Shown in pieces: positions 18,985 through 30,010 of a DNA stretch of 64,000 nucleotides. The stretch is from the NCBI GenBank assembly GCA_951640165.1, contig OX621255.1, forward strand, positions 31,160,001 through 31,224,000, given 5' to 3'. Made by a program: the position numbers and the translations under genes. Within the stretch, counting starts at the first letter, position 1. Each line of letters starts with the position of its first letter. The stretch is from Pseudoips prasinana. Lineage: Eukaryota; Arthropoda; Insecta; Lepidoptera; Nolidae. Below the pieces are notes generated by a model. The model searched no databases and was not told the origin of the DNA. It worked only from the letters and a program-made list of their open reading frames with translations.

Positions 18985-19225
18985 TGTAGATACTTGCCTT
19001 TCACGCCGCAGGTCGTGGGATCGATTCCCACCGAGGACAAATATTTGTGTGCATGAAAATGTCTGTTTGTCCTGAGTCTGGGTGTAATTATCTATAATAT
19101 AAGTATGTATATACAAGAGAAAAGTAGTATATCAGTTATCTGGTTTCCATAATACAAGCTTAGCTTAGTTTGGGATCAGATGGGCGTGTGTGAATAATGT
19201 CCCTGGATATTATCATTTATGTAAA
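18985..19225 (+). mobile_element. SINE family A
   Basis: Head TTGCCTTTCACGCCGCAGG, B box GTCGTGGGATCGATTCCC, body GTCTGTTTGTCCTGAGTCTG, end TGGGATCAGATGGGCGTGTG and AATGTCCCTGGATATTAT. Confidence 0.75.
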
Positions 19226-19439
19226 AAAGTCATCATATGTATAAAATGTATGACAGACAAGCTTTCGCCTCAGGCGAGACTAGAACGATGAGTAACTTGG
19301 AACTTGGCAATTAATTATATACGTTGTACAAGTTTTTCAGTTTCCTGTGTAATTTAACCATTTATAAGGCAGTAGGTATATTTTTAATTTATTGGTTTTG
19401 AACGTTATTACAAGCTAATAGAGTTCAAAATATGGTGGC

Positions 19440-19640
19440 AACTATATGACCACTGTCAGGGAAAGGGTTAAGCTCCTTGAATATGTACGAGGTGCTAAGA
19501 AGAACCGATGATCTTGTGAGGATCGCTGGAAGACGCTGATTGCGGGTACCACAAGCCCGGCAATTGTAGAGATCTTTGGGAGAGGCCTTTGTCCAGCTGT
19601 GGGCGTCTTTCAGCTAATATGACGATGATGATGATGAACT
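19440..19640 (+). mobile_element. RTE-type LINE ORF end and (ATG)n tail
   Basis: One frame reads TDDLVRIAGRR-like sequence (ACCGATGATCTTGTGAGGAT CGCTGGAAGA). Then GGGAGAGGCCTTTGTCCAGC TGTGGGCGTC and GATGATGATGATGA. This is a characteristic RTE ORF C-terminus and tail, and is severely 5'-truncated. Confidence 0.6.
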
Positions 19641-20449
19641 AACGGACATAATTAAGCGAAATATAAAAAAAAATATGCTCTTGTCAATTTTGACAAGAAT
19701 ATATTCAGACTCGTCTCCTTTTTACAAGTACATTAAGTACATGTTACGTTCATTTCAAACATTTAAAAATGACGTTAAGGGAAAATTTTGACTGGGTTGA
19801 GTCAAAATTTTGCCAAAACGTGATTTTACTACTTTTACCTAATCTCCACGTAGTTTTTGTTGCGGATTTAGTCCGTTGCTTTTTGGAATGATTTTAATTT
19901 TTTTTACTAGATAAAAATACGCAATTAGGATTTAGAAGATGAAGTCGGTTTTTATAAATTATGATTTATTTATAATTAGAAAATTCACACACGCATTGAA
20001 ACGAATATCTGTGATCACAGCGAGGTATTCGATATTACACACATTTTGCTGAGCGCTCGCAGAACCATGATAATTATAAAAAAAAATATTTTTGAATCTA
20101 GTAGTCCACTAGGACATTGTTGTTGTGTTCTTTGTGTTACAGCCAAATACAAGTTTTACTTATAAGCTACATTTTTGAGCCAGGTTCAAAAGTGGCCCTC
20201 AATCAGAAAGTTCTAAGCTGTGCGGTTCCGGTAGTTCCCGGAACTTATTGGAGATGTTAGTAACGCGTCTGGTATCACTGATGGGCTTCCGATCCTTAAG
20301 AGCTCTGGTGACTTAACTCACACCTAAGACTATAATAATATATTTTAGTATTACCTGGAGTGTATACTGTAACTATCTGGTACTTTCGCAGTTGAGCTAC
20401 TTATAGAACAAAGAAGCACTTTGTTCTACCTGAAGTAAACAAGAACTCG
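19641..20449. other. No gene seen
   Basis: AT-rich with poly(T) and poly(A) runs. No domain-bearing frame. Confidence 0.45.
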
Positions 20450-20790
20450 ACTGCCGTTGATGGTCTACTGGTAGCGTTTTCAACCGCAGATAATAGAAAG
20501 GTCGTCGGTTCAAATGTCGGATCAGGGCAAAATTGTTATTGGGATTGTTATGTTAAGGAAAACATTCAATGGCAGGCTGGAGTTGTAAAGATTTTTTTTT
20601 GATTTTTTTTTAAATCTTTTATTCATAAAAAAAATTACATATTTACAATTAAATTGTTCCTCGCCAAACGACAAAGCTTGTTGGCGAGACGCGCTCGAGA
20701 TATATCAGTCCTGCGCCTGATATCTTTCCAGTCGTGTCGAATAGCCATCCCAACCAATTATGGGAGAAAGGAAACAAAAATTGCCCTTGT
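20450..20790 (+). mobile_element. SINE family D, interrupted
   Basis: tRNA-like head GTCTACTGGTAGCGTTTTCA with B-box-like GTCGGTTCAAATGTCGG. The tail GATATCTTTCCAGTCGTGTCG AATAGCC matches the tail of the copy at 41,590-41,830. Between them lies a LINE 3'-end-like piece (about 20,605-20,695: AAATCTTTTATTCATAAAA..). Confidence 0.5.
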
Positions 20791-20968
20791 AGTAGCACAC
20801 ATGTTCTGCGTTATAGTATATTTTACGTAGTTGGCAAGCCTCCATTGAGACCAGCCGAAGCTGAATTAGGCTATCTTGGCGGCTAAAAAACTATTAAGAT
20901 AAACTTATGTTAGAGTAGTATAAGAATAATCTCATATTGCATACTACCCGTCTCCACAAAAAAAGTAA

Positions 20969-21322
20969 CTCTTTTATGGGACAATGTATAAGATATAACA
21001 AACTTCCCAATGATATAAGAGAATTGTCTACGAATAAGTTAAAAAGAATTATTAAAGCCAAATTGTGTAGCGGGGCATATTACAAAATTTCTGATTATAT
21101 TTAAGTGATAAAAGTGCTTGGGATTGAGTTGTTCTGAGTCAACACACATGATTGTAATTAATCTTCAGTATATTTTATTTAAAAAAAGGATTCCTACTGA
21201 CTTTTCTGGCAGTGTTTCTCAGTAGCTGCCACGTCATGCACTGCACAGTAGGGTATACAAAATATGACGATTCCACATAAATGTAATTTTTTTACGGAAT
21301 AAAGAATTTTTGTTTTTTGACT
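20969..21322 (+). pseudogene. LINE RT C-terminus and 3' UTR
   Basis: The frame at 20,969-21,104 reads FMGQCIRYNKLPNDIRELS, then KLKRIIKAKLCSGAYYKIS and DYI-stop, a typical jockey/CR1-group ORF2 end. The 3' UTR runs to AATAAAGAATTTTTGTTTTT near 21,320. A piece of the UTR (CTTTTCTGGCAGTGTTTCTC AGTAGCTG) recurs inverted at 33,320-33,395. Confidence 0.6.
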
Positions 21323-21459
21323 TTTTTGGGTAGTGACCCACCCCGGCTTTCCACGGGTAGATAGGAAGAAAGATAAATTTAAAATGTGAATAAATTTATA
21401 ACGTGTTATGGTTCATGGATTTCTGATGTGTAACATCATTCGGGTTTTTGAAAAGGTAC

Positions 21460-21794
21460 TGTTCGGACATTGACCGAACAGCTCAGTACTTTTAGGTTAT
21501 TCATTATATAAATTCACTAATGTTAGCAAATAAAGTTAGTTCGTAAGTAACTCGCGATCGATACACTATCAAAGCAATCGGAAACCGCTCCGATTGCCGC
21601 GTAAAGATCAAATCAAATCATTTTAGCTTAATATATCATTTTATAAATCTTAGTATTAACCAACTAAATAATTGTAGTTTATATACTTTTAATATATCAT
21701 TTAAAACCTCATATTTTGTATCATTAACAAATCAACCAGAATACTTAAAAGTGCAGGTCAGTGCTAACTACGGGAGCAGGCCTAAACTTTTATA
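21460..21794 (+). repeat. BEL element 1, 5' LTR
   Basis: 335 bp starting TGTTCGGACATTGACCG, with a TATA-like TATATAAATT at about 21,505, ending CTAAACTTTTATA directly before TGGTCCTTCG. Matches 24,783-25,117 base for base as far as I can read. Confidence 0.95.
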
Positions 21795-21812
21795 TGGTCC
21801 TTCGAGTATACT
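21795..21812 (+). promoter_or_regulatory. Primer-binding site, BEL element 1
   Basis: TGGTCCTTCGAGTA begins immediately after the LTR. TGG complements the CCA end of a tRNA. The tRNA species is not assigned. Confidence 0.7.
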
Positions 21813-22097
21813 ATCAGTTCGCGAAGTGCAGTGCAAGTGTTTCGTTTACCGAGTTTTAGTGTTCAGTGCTATACGCAAAATTAGGGCTTTGGTTTTCGAG
21901 ATACTTAGCAAAGTATTACGTGCGCCGTTAGTTCGTAATCAGTGACGTGTGGACAAGCACATTAGACAAGGAAATCGCTGCTGGGCTGCTGAAAAGCTGT
22001 GACAGAGGAGCTGTATCGTAAGGAGAATATAAGGTCAGACCAAACCATTTAATTACATTTTTTTTTATCATATCGTATCATATAAACAACGAGCAAG

Positions 22098-24527
22098 ATG
22101 GAGAGTATTGTAGTTGGCCAAACTGAAATCTATGACGCCCTGGTTCATCTCTTAACCAATTTTAAGAAGGATGGTGCTGGGCGGAAAACAGTTGACTATT
22201 GTAAGAGAAAGTTGGAGATATTGGAAGCTTATTGGAGAGAGTATCAACAGAATCATAAACAATGCTGTGAACTTGCTGAGTTTGACCATGTCTATTTTAC
22301 TAAAAGATGTTATGATAAGGCGGAAGAAGTGTATATCGCGATCAAGGAGTTAATCAACAGGACTTTGAGTCAGTTGTTGTCGAAGCAACAAGAGTTAAAG
22401 CAACTTCCTATAGAGGTAGGAGTATCAAATCAAGGAGAACAAGCAGGACATTCTACTCAAATCGGAAAATTTAATCCAAATGAGGGGTCGTCTCGTTCCG
22501 AACCTGACCAGCAGCAGGACGCCAACTTAAAACACGACAACATCAAACGGGATGAGATGATAAAGAAGCAAAACATAAACTTTAAGGCGTTTTTGAGGAC
22601 AGTAACCAACATTGAAATTGACCATTTGAAAAATAACTGGGAATTCGAAGATGCTCTACGGTCCCTTCAAAGTCGCTGGAATATTATTGACATTTTACAT
22701 TGGGAGATAGAAGCTGAGAACGGTCGTGAAGATGTATGGTACCAAGAGGAATTCACCAGATATGAGAAAATGTATAATGATTTAAAGAAAAGTATTAGTT
22801 CTAATATGTGGTGTGAAGCGCATCGGGATAATTCAACACCTAAAATGAATATTCCTGAATTTTATGGGAATTACCACCAGTGGACGTCTTTTAAAGATTT
22901 GTTCACAGAAACTATACATAAAAACCCGTCGTTATCGAAAGCACAGAAAATGCAGTTTTTGAAAGGTAAAGTAGTAGGTGAGGCTGAGCGACTAATCCAT
23001 CATCTTCAGATTAGCTCAGAGAATTATGAGGTATGTTGGGAAATACTAAACCATAGATACGATAACAAGAGGCTGATATTCACATCGCATATCAACATTT
23101 TATTAAATATCCCCACAATGCAACAACAAACCGCAGGAATGATTAAAAAACTTCACGACGTCACAAAGGAATGTTTACACGCCATACAAAACTTAGGTAT
23201 CGATATTACTAACTGGGATCCGCTTTTAGTACATCTACTGTCGCAAAAACTGGACTCCGAGTCATTTTCAGAATATATAGAGTCTGTGAAAAAGCCTAGA
23301 GAAGTACCAGTACTTCAAGAATTCCTGGATTTCTTGGAGACCAAGTTTACTGCCTTGGAAGTAGCTCGGCGTAAACAGGAACCGAACAATCATAAGATGA
23401 ACCATCCAGCATCGCATCTAAACTATCAATCAAGTCAAAAGAAACATTTTTATCATAGCAATTACTATCAGCCACCAAATAAAAGTAATTCAACAAACAC
23501 GAAAAACATGAAAACTTTCCACGTTTCGCGGTCATTCACTTGTCCATTTTGCAATGCTGACCACGGATTGTGGATGTACGCCCAATTTTCGCAACTGACA
23601 GATGAGCAAAAATTAAAAACCGTCAATAAATTAAATTGTTGCGTAAATTGTCTATTCAACCACTTTAATAAATCATGTATTTCGACAAAAAGGTGTCGAA
23701 AATGCGACGCTCATCACAATACATTATTGCATGAAGCAATTGTCGCGAAGAACAAATCCTCAGCAAAATTAAACAATAAGGGCGTGAACACACTGAGCGG
23801 TTCTAATAAAACAAATACACAATATACATCGAGCTCAAATCATGTCTCATGGAATGATATGACTGAAACTCTTTTAGCTACGGCTATAGTGAAGGTGACA
23901 GCAGCAGATGGATTGCAGCATACCATGAGATGTCTAATTGATCAGGGGTCTCAAATCTCAATAATAAGCGAGAATGCGGCCCAAATTTTAAACTTAAAAA
24001 GACATAAGTGTAAAGGAAAAATTATTGGAGTTGGGGAAAACGAGAGAAGCTGTAAGGGAATGATGAATATTCGCATTCAATTAATCTATAACGACTTTTC
24101 GTTAGAAGGCGAAGTTCTTATCATGAGTAGTTTAATCAAATGTTTACCAAACAAATCTTTTACAAAACCGTCTTGGCCACACATACAAAATATAAATTTA
24201 GCGGATCCGGACTTCAATACAAGTCGCCCCGTGGACTTACTTTTAGGAGCGGATGTATACGGCATGATTGTCTTAAATGGCATCTTAAGAGGAGATAGTG
24301 AGGATCAAGACGGACATAACGGAAGGGCTTTATCACGAACAATCAGAGACAGAGTGAACAGTGATAATGTGCAACCATCAAACCGTGAAAGTGAAGTGGA
24401 ATTAAAAACTTTTCTGGCCAGACGGTGGCCCAGTGCAATGCGAAAGGCAGGACAAAGGGAGAGGGCTACAATGCCTTCTACTCGAAAAGAACGCGCCGTT
24501 TTCACTATAGAGGACTCATTAGTTTAA
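22098..24527 (+). CDS. BEL/Pao Gag-protease polyprotein lacking Pol
   Basis: 809 aa from an ATG after a ~300-nt leader. Residues ~245-430 match the BEL-type Gag core (MNIPEFYGNYHQWTSFKDLF, KMQFLKGKVVGEAERLI). A Cys/His zinc-knuckle region follows at ~481-545 (CPFC, CVNC, KRCRKCDAHHNTLLHE). An aspartic protease comes next, with catalytic CLIDQGSQISII near 615 and LLLGADVYG near 714. After NGILRG, where autonomous BEL proteins run on into RT, the protein switches to an ~80-residue basic tail with no RT, RNase H or integrase motif and stops. The frame is fully open, so Gag could assemble and the protease could process it. Mobilisation needs Pol from elsewhere. Confidence 0.9.
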   Translation: MESIVVGQTEIYDALVHLLTNFKKDGAGRKTVDYCKRKLEILEAYWREYQQNHKQCCELAEFDHVYFTKRCYDKAEEVYIAIKELINRTLSQLLSKQQELKQLPIEVGVSNQGEQAGHSTQIGKFNPNEGSSRSEPDQQQDANLKHDNIKRDEMIKKQNINFKAFLRTVTNIEIDHLKNNWEFEDALRSLQSRWNIIDILHWEIEAENGREDVWYQEEFTRYEKMYNDLKKSISSNMWCEAHRDNSTPKMNIPEFYGNYHQWTSFKDLFTETIHKNPSLSKAQKMQFLKGKVVGEAERLIHHLQISSENYEVCWEILNHRYDNKRLIFTSHINILLNIPTMQQQTAGMIKKLHDVTKECLHAIQNLGIDITNWDPLLVHLLSQKLDSESFSEYIESVKKPREVPVLQEFLDFLETKFTALEVARRKQEPNNHKMNHPASHLNYQSSQKKHFYHSNYYQPPNKSNSTNTKNMKTFHVSRSFTCPFCNADHGLWMYAQFSQLTDEQKLKTVNKLNCCVNCLFNHFNKSCISTKRCRKCDAHHNTLLHEAIVAKNKSSAKLNNKGVNTLSGSNKTNTQYTSSSNHVSWNDMTETLLATAIVKVTAADGLQHTMRCLIDQGSQISIISENAAQILNLKRHKCKGKIIGVGENERSCKGMMNIRIQLIYNDFSLEGEVLIMSSLIKCLPNKSFTKPSWPHIQNINLADPDFNTSRPVDLLLGADVYGMIVLNGILRGDSEDQDGHNGRALSRTIRDRVNSDNVQPSNRESEVELKTFLARRWPSAMRKAGQRERATMPSTRKERAVFTIEDSLV

Positions 24528-24639
24528 GACATGTTTTATTTAGTTTTTTTTATCATTTAATTACTATACCAATAAAACTAACCATTAAATATAATTCACT
24601 TGACTAACCATTTACAAATTTAATACATTAAATCAAATC

Positions 24640-24740
24640 AAATTTTATTGTTATAAATATTATTGTTTACATTAATATAGTTTACATAATTGTGCTTAGA
24701 TAAAATAGGGTATTTATTATGAAAATACGTACGATGATTT
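24640..24740 (-). mobile_element. Short LINE-like 3' end inside BEL element 1
   Basis: Plus strand AAATCAAATCAAATTTTATT resembles the minus-oriented LINE tails at 6,606 and 52,087 (short direct repeats, then TTTATTG). It could also be ordinary AT-rich UTR. Confidence 0.3.
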
Positions 24741-24782
24741 GAGTTACTCACATCTTCCCTTCTCATCTCGTGGTCGGGAGTA

Positions 24783-25117
24783 TGTTCGGACATTGACCGA
24801 ACAGCTCAGTACTTTTAGGTTATTCATTATATAAATTCACTAATGTTAGCAAATAAAGTTAGTTCGTAAGTAACTCGCGATCGATACACTATCAAAGCAA
24901 TCGGAAACCGCTCCGATTGCCGCGTAAAGATCAAATCAAATCATTTTAGCTTAATATATCATTTTATAAATCTTAGTATTAACCAACTAAATAATTGTAG
25001 TTTATATACTTTTAATATATCATTTAAAACCTCATATTTTGTATCATTAACAAATCAACCAGAATACTTAAAAGTGCAGGTCAGTGCTAACTACGGGAGC
25101 AGGCCTAAACTTTTATA
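24783..25117 (+). repeat. BEL element 1, 3' LTR
   Basis: 335 bp, identical by eye to 21,460-21,794. Preceded by a purine-rich GTGGTCGGGAGTA, a plausible polypurine tract. Confidence 0.95.
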
Positions 25118-25286
25118 GGGACGAAAATGTGTTACAGCACGCATGCGCACGCTACTTGATTTGACCAACGAGCGCATGTGGTGGCAAAGAGATGGCTGTC
25201 AGACAGGTGCCAGCCCATTTTCCATAAGGTTGGTACCACGAGGAGCTGTCCGCCAACATAGTGTATGCTATGATATATTCGACAAC

Positions 25287-25475
25287 ATCATACTAATATT
25301 ATAAAGATGAAAGTTTGCGAGTGTGTGAGTCTGTATATTTGTTACTTCTTCACGACGAAACGGCTGGAGCAATTTTAATAAAATTTGGTATGGAGATAGC
25401 TAACACCTTGGATTGACATATAAACTACAATTTATAAAGTTTAACGCTGGTAAAACCGCGGGGCACAGCTGGTAT
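25287..25475 (+). mobile_element. CACAGCTAGT-ended repeat, second good copy
   Basis: Starts ACTAATATTATAAAGATGAAAG, has GTTACTTCTTCACGACGAAACGG and GGAGATAGCTAACACC, and ends CCGCGGGGCACAGCTGGTA. Closely parallel to 2,222-2,407. Confidence 0.65.
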
Positions 25476-26018
25476 GTAATAAACACATTACATAAAATCT
25501 ACTCTTTTCTCACAAAAACGCAAGTTTATAAAACGTATGCGAACGTAAATCTTGCTTGACACTAATATCCTGAAAATACTGTCTAATATTTACGAAATGT
25601 TACTACGCTTCCATCGAATAACTTCCGCTTAAACTTATCAATGTCAAAGCTCGATATTATGATAATGCTGATAACGCAGATATCAAATACTAAACTTATC
25701 GACAAAGATTAGTCGACAGTGGAGTATGATTTTACTCAAGTGTAGTGGGTATTGATAAATATTGGGTTTTAGGTAATCGTGATGAACCTCTGTAGTCCTT
25801 GTAAGAATGGAATAGAATTTAATCCTCAAAACTGGAATGTCATTATTTAAGGCTTTTGTGCAGGCATTGTACAGTAGTAGCCTGTGGGATCACTTCTCCA
25901 AAAGAACGTATAATAAGTTAAGAGTGCAGCGTTTCAGGTATGCTTACCAAGGAACGCACACAAGACTTTTACACTCTAATGCACAAACAAATTGCCTCCC
26001 AGGTGCGCAGTTCCAATA
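25476..26018. other. No gene seen
   Basis: A 60-codon frame at 25,837-26,019 (WDHFSKRTYNKLRVQRFRY) resembles a loose LINE RT segment, but it is too short to call. Confidence 0.35.
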
Positions 26019-26280
26019 AAATAATAATAATATCCTGGGACATTATTCACACACGGCCATCTGATCCCAAACTAAGCAGAGCTTGTACTATGGAAACCAG
26101 TTAACTGATATAGGTACTAATTTTCTTTTGTAAATACATACTTATATAGATAATTACACCCAGAATCAGCACAAATAGACATGTTCATGCACACAAATAT
26201 CTGTCCCGGGTGGGAATCGAACCCACGACCTCCGGCGTGAAAAGCAAGCATTTGCCAACAACGCCAACAGGTCAGTAAAA
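26019..26280 (-). mobile_element. SINE family A, near full length
   Basis: Minus strand: TTGGCGTTGTTGGCAAATGC (A box), GGTCGTGGGTTCGATTCCC (B box), ACAGATATTTGTGTGCATG, TAGTACAAGCTCTGCTTAG, TGGGATCAGATGGCCGTGTG, then (ATT)n. Best reference copy of this family in the window. Confidence 0.85.
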
Positions 26281-27499
26281 TGCTTGTTGTATTTGTGGAA
26301 AGCATGGAGAGTGCAATATTGGGTAAGTTCCTCCAGTTGCAACTGGTAGAAGCGCGACTGGGAAATTGTTATGTAGAAAAGTAAATTAACATTAGATTAT
26401 ATGAATTAACACGGAATAAGAATATTACTTACCTACTAAAACTAGCAAATAATTAAGCTACTAACATATTTTTAAGACAATTTGTTACTAACACAGGGGA
26501 GCCTATGTAGTTCTGTAATAAAGAATTATTATTATTATTACTCTAATTATCGGTAAGCTACGAACGTCCCACTCTGGCAGATCAATTTACAAGCTCCCTT
26601 GCTAACAGGCTTGTGGTGAATGTTGCTGTCAAAGTATTGATCTTTCACATGCATCAGTAAAAACATTTCTAGAAACAAAGTAGATGGAGGCCACAGGGGA
26701 TAATATATATTTTTTTCTGTCGACCCAAGTTTAATAACATTTATTTTTGAACTAGATAAGTTTAATAGTTTGATTCTTCATATTGATAGCAACAAATGAA
26801 AAGCGTTAAACTTACAATTAAATATAAAAACATCACTTTAAAAGATAAACTTAAAAATTGTACAGAGTCCGTCTCGTACAAATAATCAATGTCCCGTCGT
26901 TCTAGATAACATTAAATAAATTTGATAATTTAGTTTCATTCTAAAATAATAATTTCAAACACCCGTAGTTAGTTATAACCATAAGCATAAAACAAATAAC
27001 AAAATAAAACATTTTCCCACACTATAATAAAACATGGACCTGCATCCATATCCACATAATAGAAGACTCCCACCTCTACATATACACAAAAACATCAAAA
27101 TCAGTTCATAAACGCTAGAGTACGAAAAAATTAACCTCCAATTAAGAGATTTCCTCCAGTCGATGAAAAAATTGCTTATTTTTTCTAACCATCTATTTTT
27201 GCCACACATTTTACACTTAGATAAGATCAGAAAGCTCAGCTCAGATTAGAAACAGAACATATTTCAGTAAGTGAATCATTCAGTTCAAACGTCTGTTTTC
27301 TCTCTGCAGCCCATCAATAACAATATCTATTTATATCAATCTGTTACCGATATTAGATTACCCACACATGTACAATTTGGGCAACGCATATCAACATTTA
27401 TTAATTTTATTTATCAGACCAGCGGGATTACTGTCATGATTTCCGATGAAAGTATGTACCTCTTTATGTTCGAGAATGACTGGTACTTGTTTAATTTTA
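26281..27499. other. No gene seen
   Basis: AT-rich. AATAAAGAATTATTATTATT at about 26,517-26,540 looks like a LINE terminus with an (ATT)n tail. Frames at 26,973-27,209 and 27,271-27,522 have no domain. Confidence 0.4.
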
Positions 27500-27539
27500 A
27501 TAAAAGTCAATGTAAAGCATAACTCAGGGTTAGATTCTC

Positions 27540-27672
27540 GTCAGTAGCCAGTGTTCGCAAGTCTGTGAAGATACACTTGATCCCCGCCAACACAGCGTTG
27601 TATCAGAAAAGTATTTTTGTAGCGGGACCTAAAATCTATAATAAATTATCACCATACTTTTTTTTTAATACT
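27540..27672 (+). pseudogene. LINE RT C-terminus, left part
   Basis: Reads ANTALYQKSIFVAGPKIYNK LSPYFF, a LINE ORF2 end motif (YNKLP-like), interrupted by a family C SINE. The continuation after the SINE is at 27,921-28,014. Confidence 0.5.
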
Positions 27673-27920
27673 AATATCTATGGACAATGTCACACAGATC
27701 ATCCTAGCCCCAAACTAAACACAGCTTGTACTATGGGTACCAGGCGACGATATACATACTTATATAGATAGATAAATACTTAAATACATAGAAAACATCC
27801 ATGACTCAGAAACAAATATTCGTGCTCATCACACAAATATTTGCACTTACCGGGATTCGAACCCAGGACCACCAGCTTCGTAGGCAGGAGCACGACCAAT
27901 TAGGCTACGGTGACCGTCAA
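27673..27920 (-). mobile_element. SINE family C (tRNA-derived)
   Basis: Minus strand: TCACCGTAGCCTAATTGGTC, B box GTCCTGGGTTCGAATCCC, body ATATTTGTGTGATGAGCACG, 3' half CTGGTACCCATAGTACAAGC and TGGGGCTAGGATGATCTG. Splits a LINE RT relic. Confidence 0.75.
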
Positions 27921-28014
27921 ATCCGTTTTCTTTCTGCTGAAAACGTAAAAATATTAAGAAATAAATTACAGCTATTTCTGATTGGTAGAGAATTCGTTAG
28001 TGACAAAGTATTAT
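27921..28014 (+). pseudogene. LINE RT C-terminus, right part
   Basis: IRFLSAENVKILRNKLQLFL then IGREFVSDKVL and a stop, completing the relic that begins at 27,540. Confidence 0.45.
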
Positions 28015-28349
28015 AATATATAAGTGACATAATAATTTAATTAATTATTATTTGTGACATTTATTGAGTTATTAATTCTGGGGAGGCATTTTATTTATTA
28101 ATAAATTTTGTATTCAGAATTTTTACTGTACCATTTTGGACCTTCTATTTTAGCTCTAATTTTGTAATTTTATAGTTTGTTTGTTTTTGTGAACTTAGAC
28201 GGTATACCATTCTCATAGTAAAACATAGTGTACGTAACCTAATTTAATACCAATCATTGTATTCATACCTACGTTTCACAAATAAATGATTATGATAAAG
28301 TGTACTATGTACCTACATACGACTACACAACATTATAAAATAAAATTAA

Positions 28350-28575
28350 AATGATTTTTGTTCACGTAGACTTTAAAAAAGCGCTTGTAAATAGTCAGAA
28401 GATAATTGTAGTACTATAATTAAGTATATATACATAATTATTTCTATCTATATTTAGGTACACGGCATGTATGAAACATTTATAAAATTTATTTTATAAT
28501 AGCAATGATATTTAGCTAGCTTGTATTAAGTTATAGTCAAAAAGATTATGTTTAAGTTTAATTATGTAAATTTTG
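28350..28575 (-). mobile_element. LINE family X 3' tail
   Basis: Plus strand TTCACGTAGACTTTAAAAAAGCGCTTG... TAGCTAGCTTGTATTAAGTT, the reverse complement of the terminus at 47,650-47,880. Confidence 0.75.
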
Positions 28576-29403
28576 TACAGCTGCCGCCCGATTCATATTG
28601 CATATTCTGTACATATATACATAATGTAAATTCATTACACATGCTTGGGTTCAGAATTTGCTGTCTAAATTGTGGCGATTCAAAGTAAAAACAACTGTTA
28701 CTAATTCGAACAAAAGTTTGTCGGACGGCAAGGAACCTTCAAATTTGGTAATTTTGAATGGGGGTGGGAGAAGGGAGGGATATCCGGACCCACGCGCCGA
28801 GATATTCATATTTATCAATGTCGACAATCACCTTCTTTCGAGCGTATAAAAAAAATTATAGAACAAATTATTATCTACCAAAAAATATTTGACCAAGAAT
28901 TGACTTTCAACATTTTTGTGTTTGGAATCTAAACTACACAGTCAACCTACTTTCAATTCAAAATAATGGTAATATTTTGGTTTTAATTTTTATAATTTTG
29001 ATTCAGAATTCAATAAATGTGTGCTATCACATTTATAACCGTAATTATAAATCTAAACAAGTAAAGTGAGGAATATCTATAAATTATGTATTAAATACTC
29101 TATGTAGAGTCTTAGCTTAAAGGTGAACAATAACGCAAAAAAAATGTTTTATTCCCTTCATCTTAATAGAAGAACGACTACTTGACCGGTTGTTATTAGA
29201 TACATTTTCAATTTTATTAAAATAGCAAATTTAAAAATAATAAAAAAAAATATTTTTGTACAATATCATAATTTGATCGCTTTCTGGCACGACCTTAGAA
29301 CATTAGGTGCAAGACATATGGCTCTACGTGATCTTCAATGCACATGCTTATGACACAGCCAACTACTTCAAGACTCCAGGCTCCTGGGTGGTTTTCTTGC
29401 AGA
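28576..29403. other. No gene seen
   Basis: AT-rich, with a short G-rich patch (GGGGGTGGGAGAAGGGAGGG, about 28,759-28,778). No domain-bearing frame. Confidence 0.4.
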
Positions 29404-29500
29404 ATAATTCCGATAAAAATGTTGGGACCGTCAAGGGATTTGAACCCAGAACTTCATTATGTGCGGTCGAAGACCAACAGGGCAGCCATAGTTTCAAAGT
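29404..29500 (-). mobile_element. tRNA-like SINE head
   Basis: Minus strand GGCTGCCCTGTTGGTCTTCG with B box CTGGGTTCAAATCCC. No full body identified. Confidence 0.4.
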
Positions 29501-29525
29501 TCTTATCAAGTTTCCAAGCTTGTAA

Positions 29526-29553
29526 GTGGCATTATGAGCAGTCATAATGCCAC
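29526..29553. repeat. 12-bp perfect hairpin
   Basis: GTGGCATTATGA and its exact complement TCATAATGCCAC separated by GCAG. Confidence 0.85.
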
Positions 29554-29889
29554 ATACAAACGTTACCCTTGTAAGACTCCATTGTATTCAGACATAACTT
29601 AGTAAATAATACTGAAAATCCAGTAAAAGGTATATAATTTTTGAAGTTATACTTCTTTTGGCGCGATGGAGTAAAATGATAAGAGTGAATTTTTACGATG
29701 CGCGCGCACACCGACACCAAAAAATTTAACAGCATGACGTTAGTTCTAGGTGGTATGAAAATTGATAACTATGTTCAAGTTGTATATTAAGAAGTATAAC
29801 TTCTAACGCGTGTACATAAGTACACACAAGTTTTTGTTGTTTGTGAAATTGTTATTGTTCTCTATACAATTGTTGTTGTTCTATGTATA

Positions 29890-30010
29890 TAAGTATTGAT
29901 ATATCTATATAAGTATGTATTTCGTCACCTGGTACCCATAGTACAAGCTTTGCTTAGTTTGGGGCTAGGATGATCTATGTGACATTGTCCCTAGATATTA
30001 TTATTATTAC
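29890..30010 (+). mobile_element. SINE family C, 3' half only
   Basis: CACCTGGTACCCATAGTACAAGC then TTTGGGGCTAGGATGATC and CATTGTCCCTAGATATTATT. The tRNA-like head is missing. Confidence 0.65.

Larger units (their letters stand above)
21460..25117 (+). mobile_element. Complete non-autonomous BEL/Pao element
   Basis: LTR to LTR 3,658 bp. The two 335-bp LTRs look identical by eye. The flanking 5-mers are GGTAC and GGGAC, a probable 5-bp target duplication with one change. A PBS-like TGGTCCTTCGAG follows the 5' LTR. The only gene is a single gag-protease ORF (22,098-24,527); RT, RNase H and integrase are absent. LTR identity implies recent movement, which must have been in trans. Confidence 0.92.
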
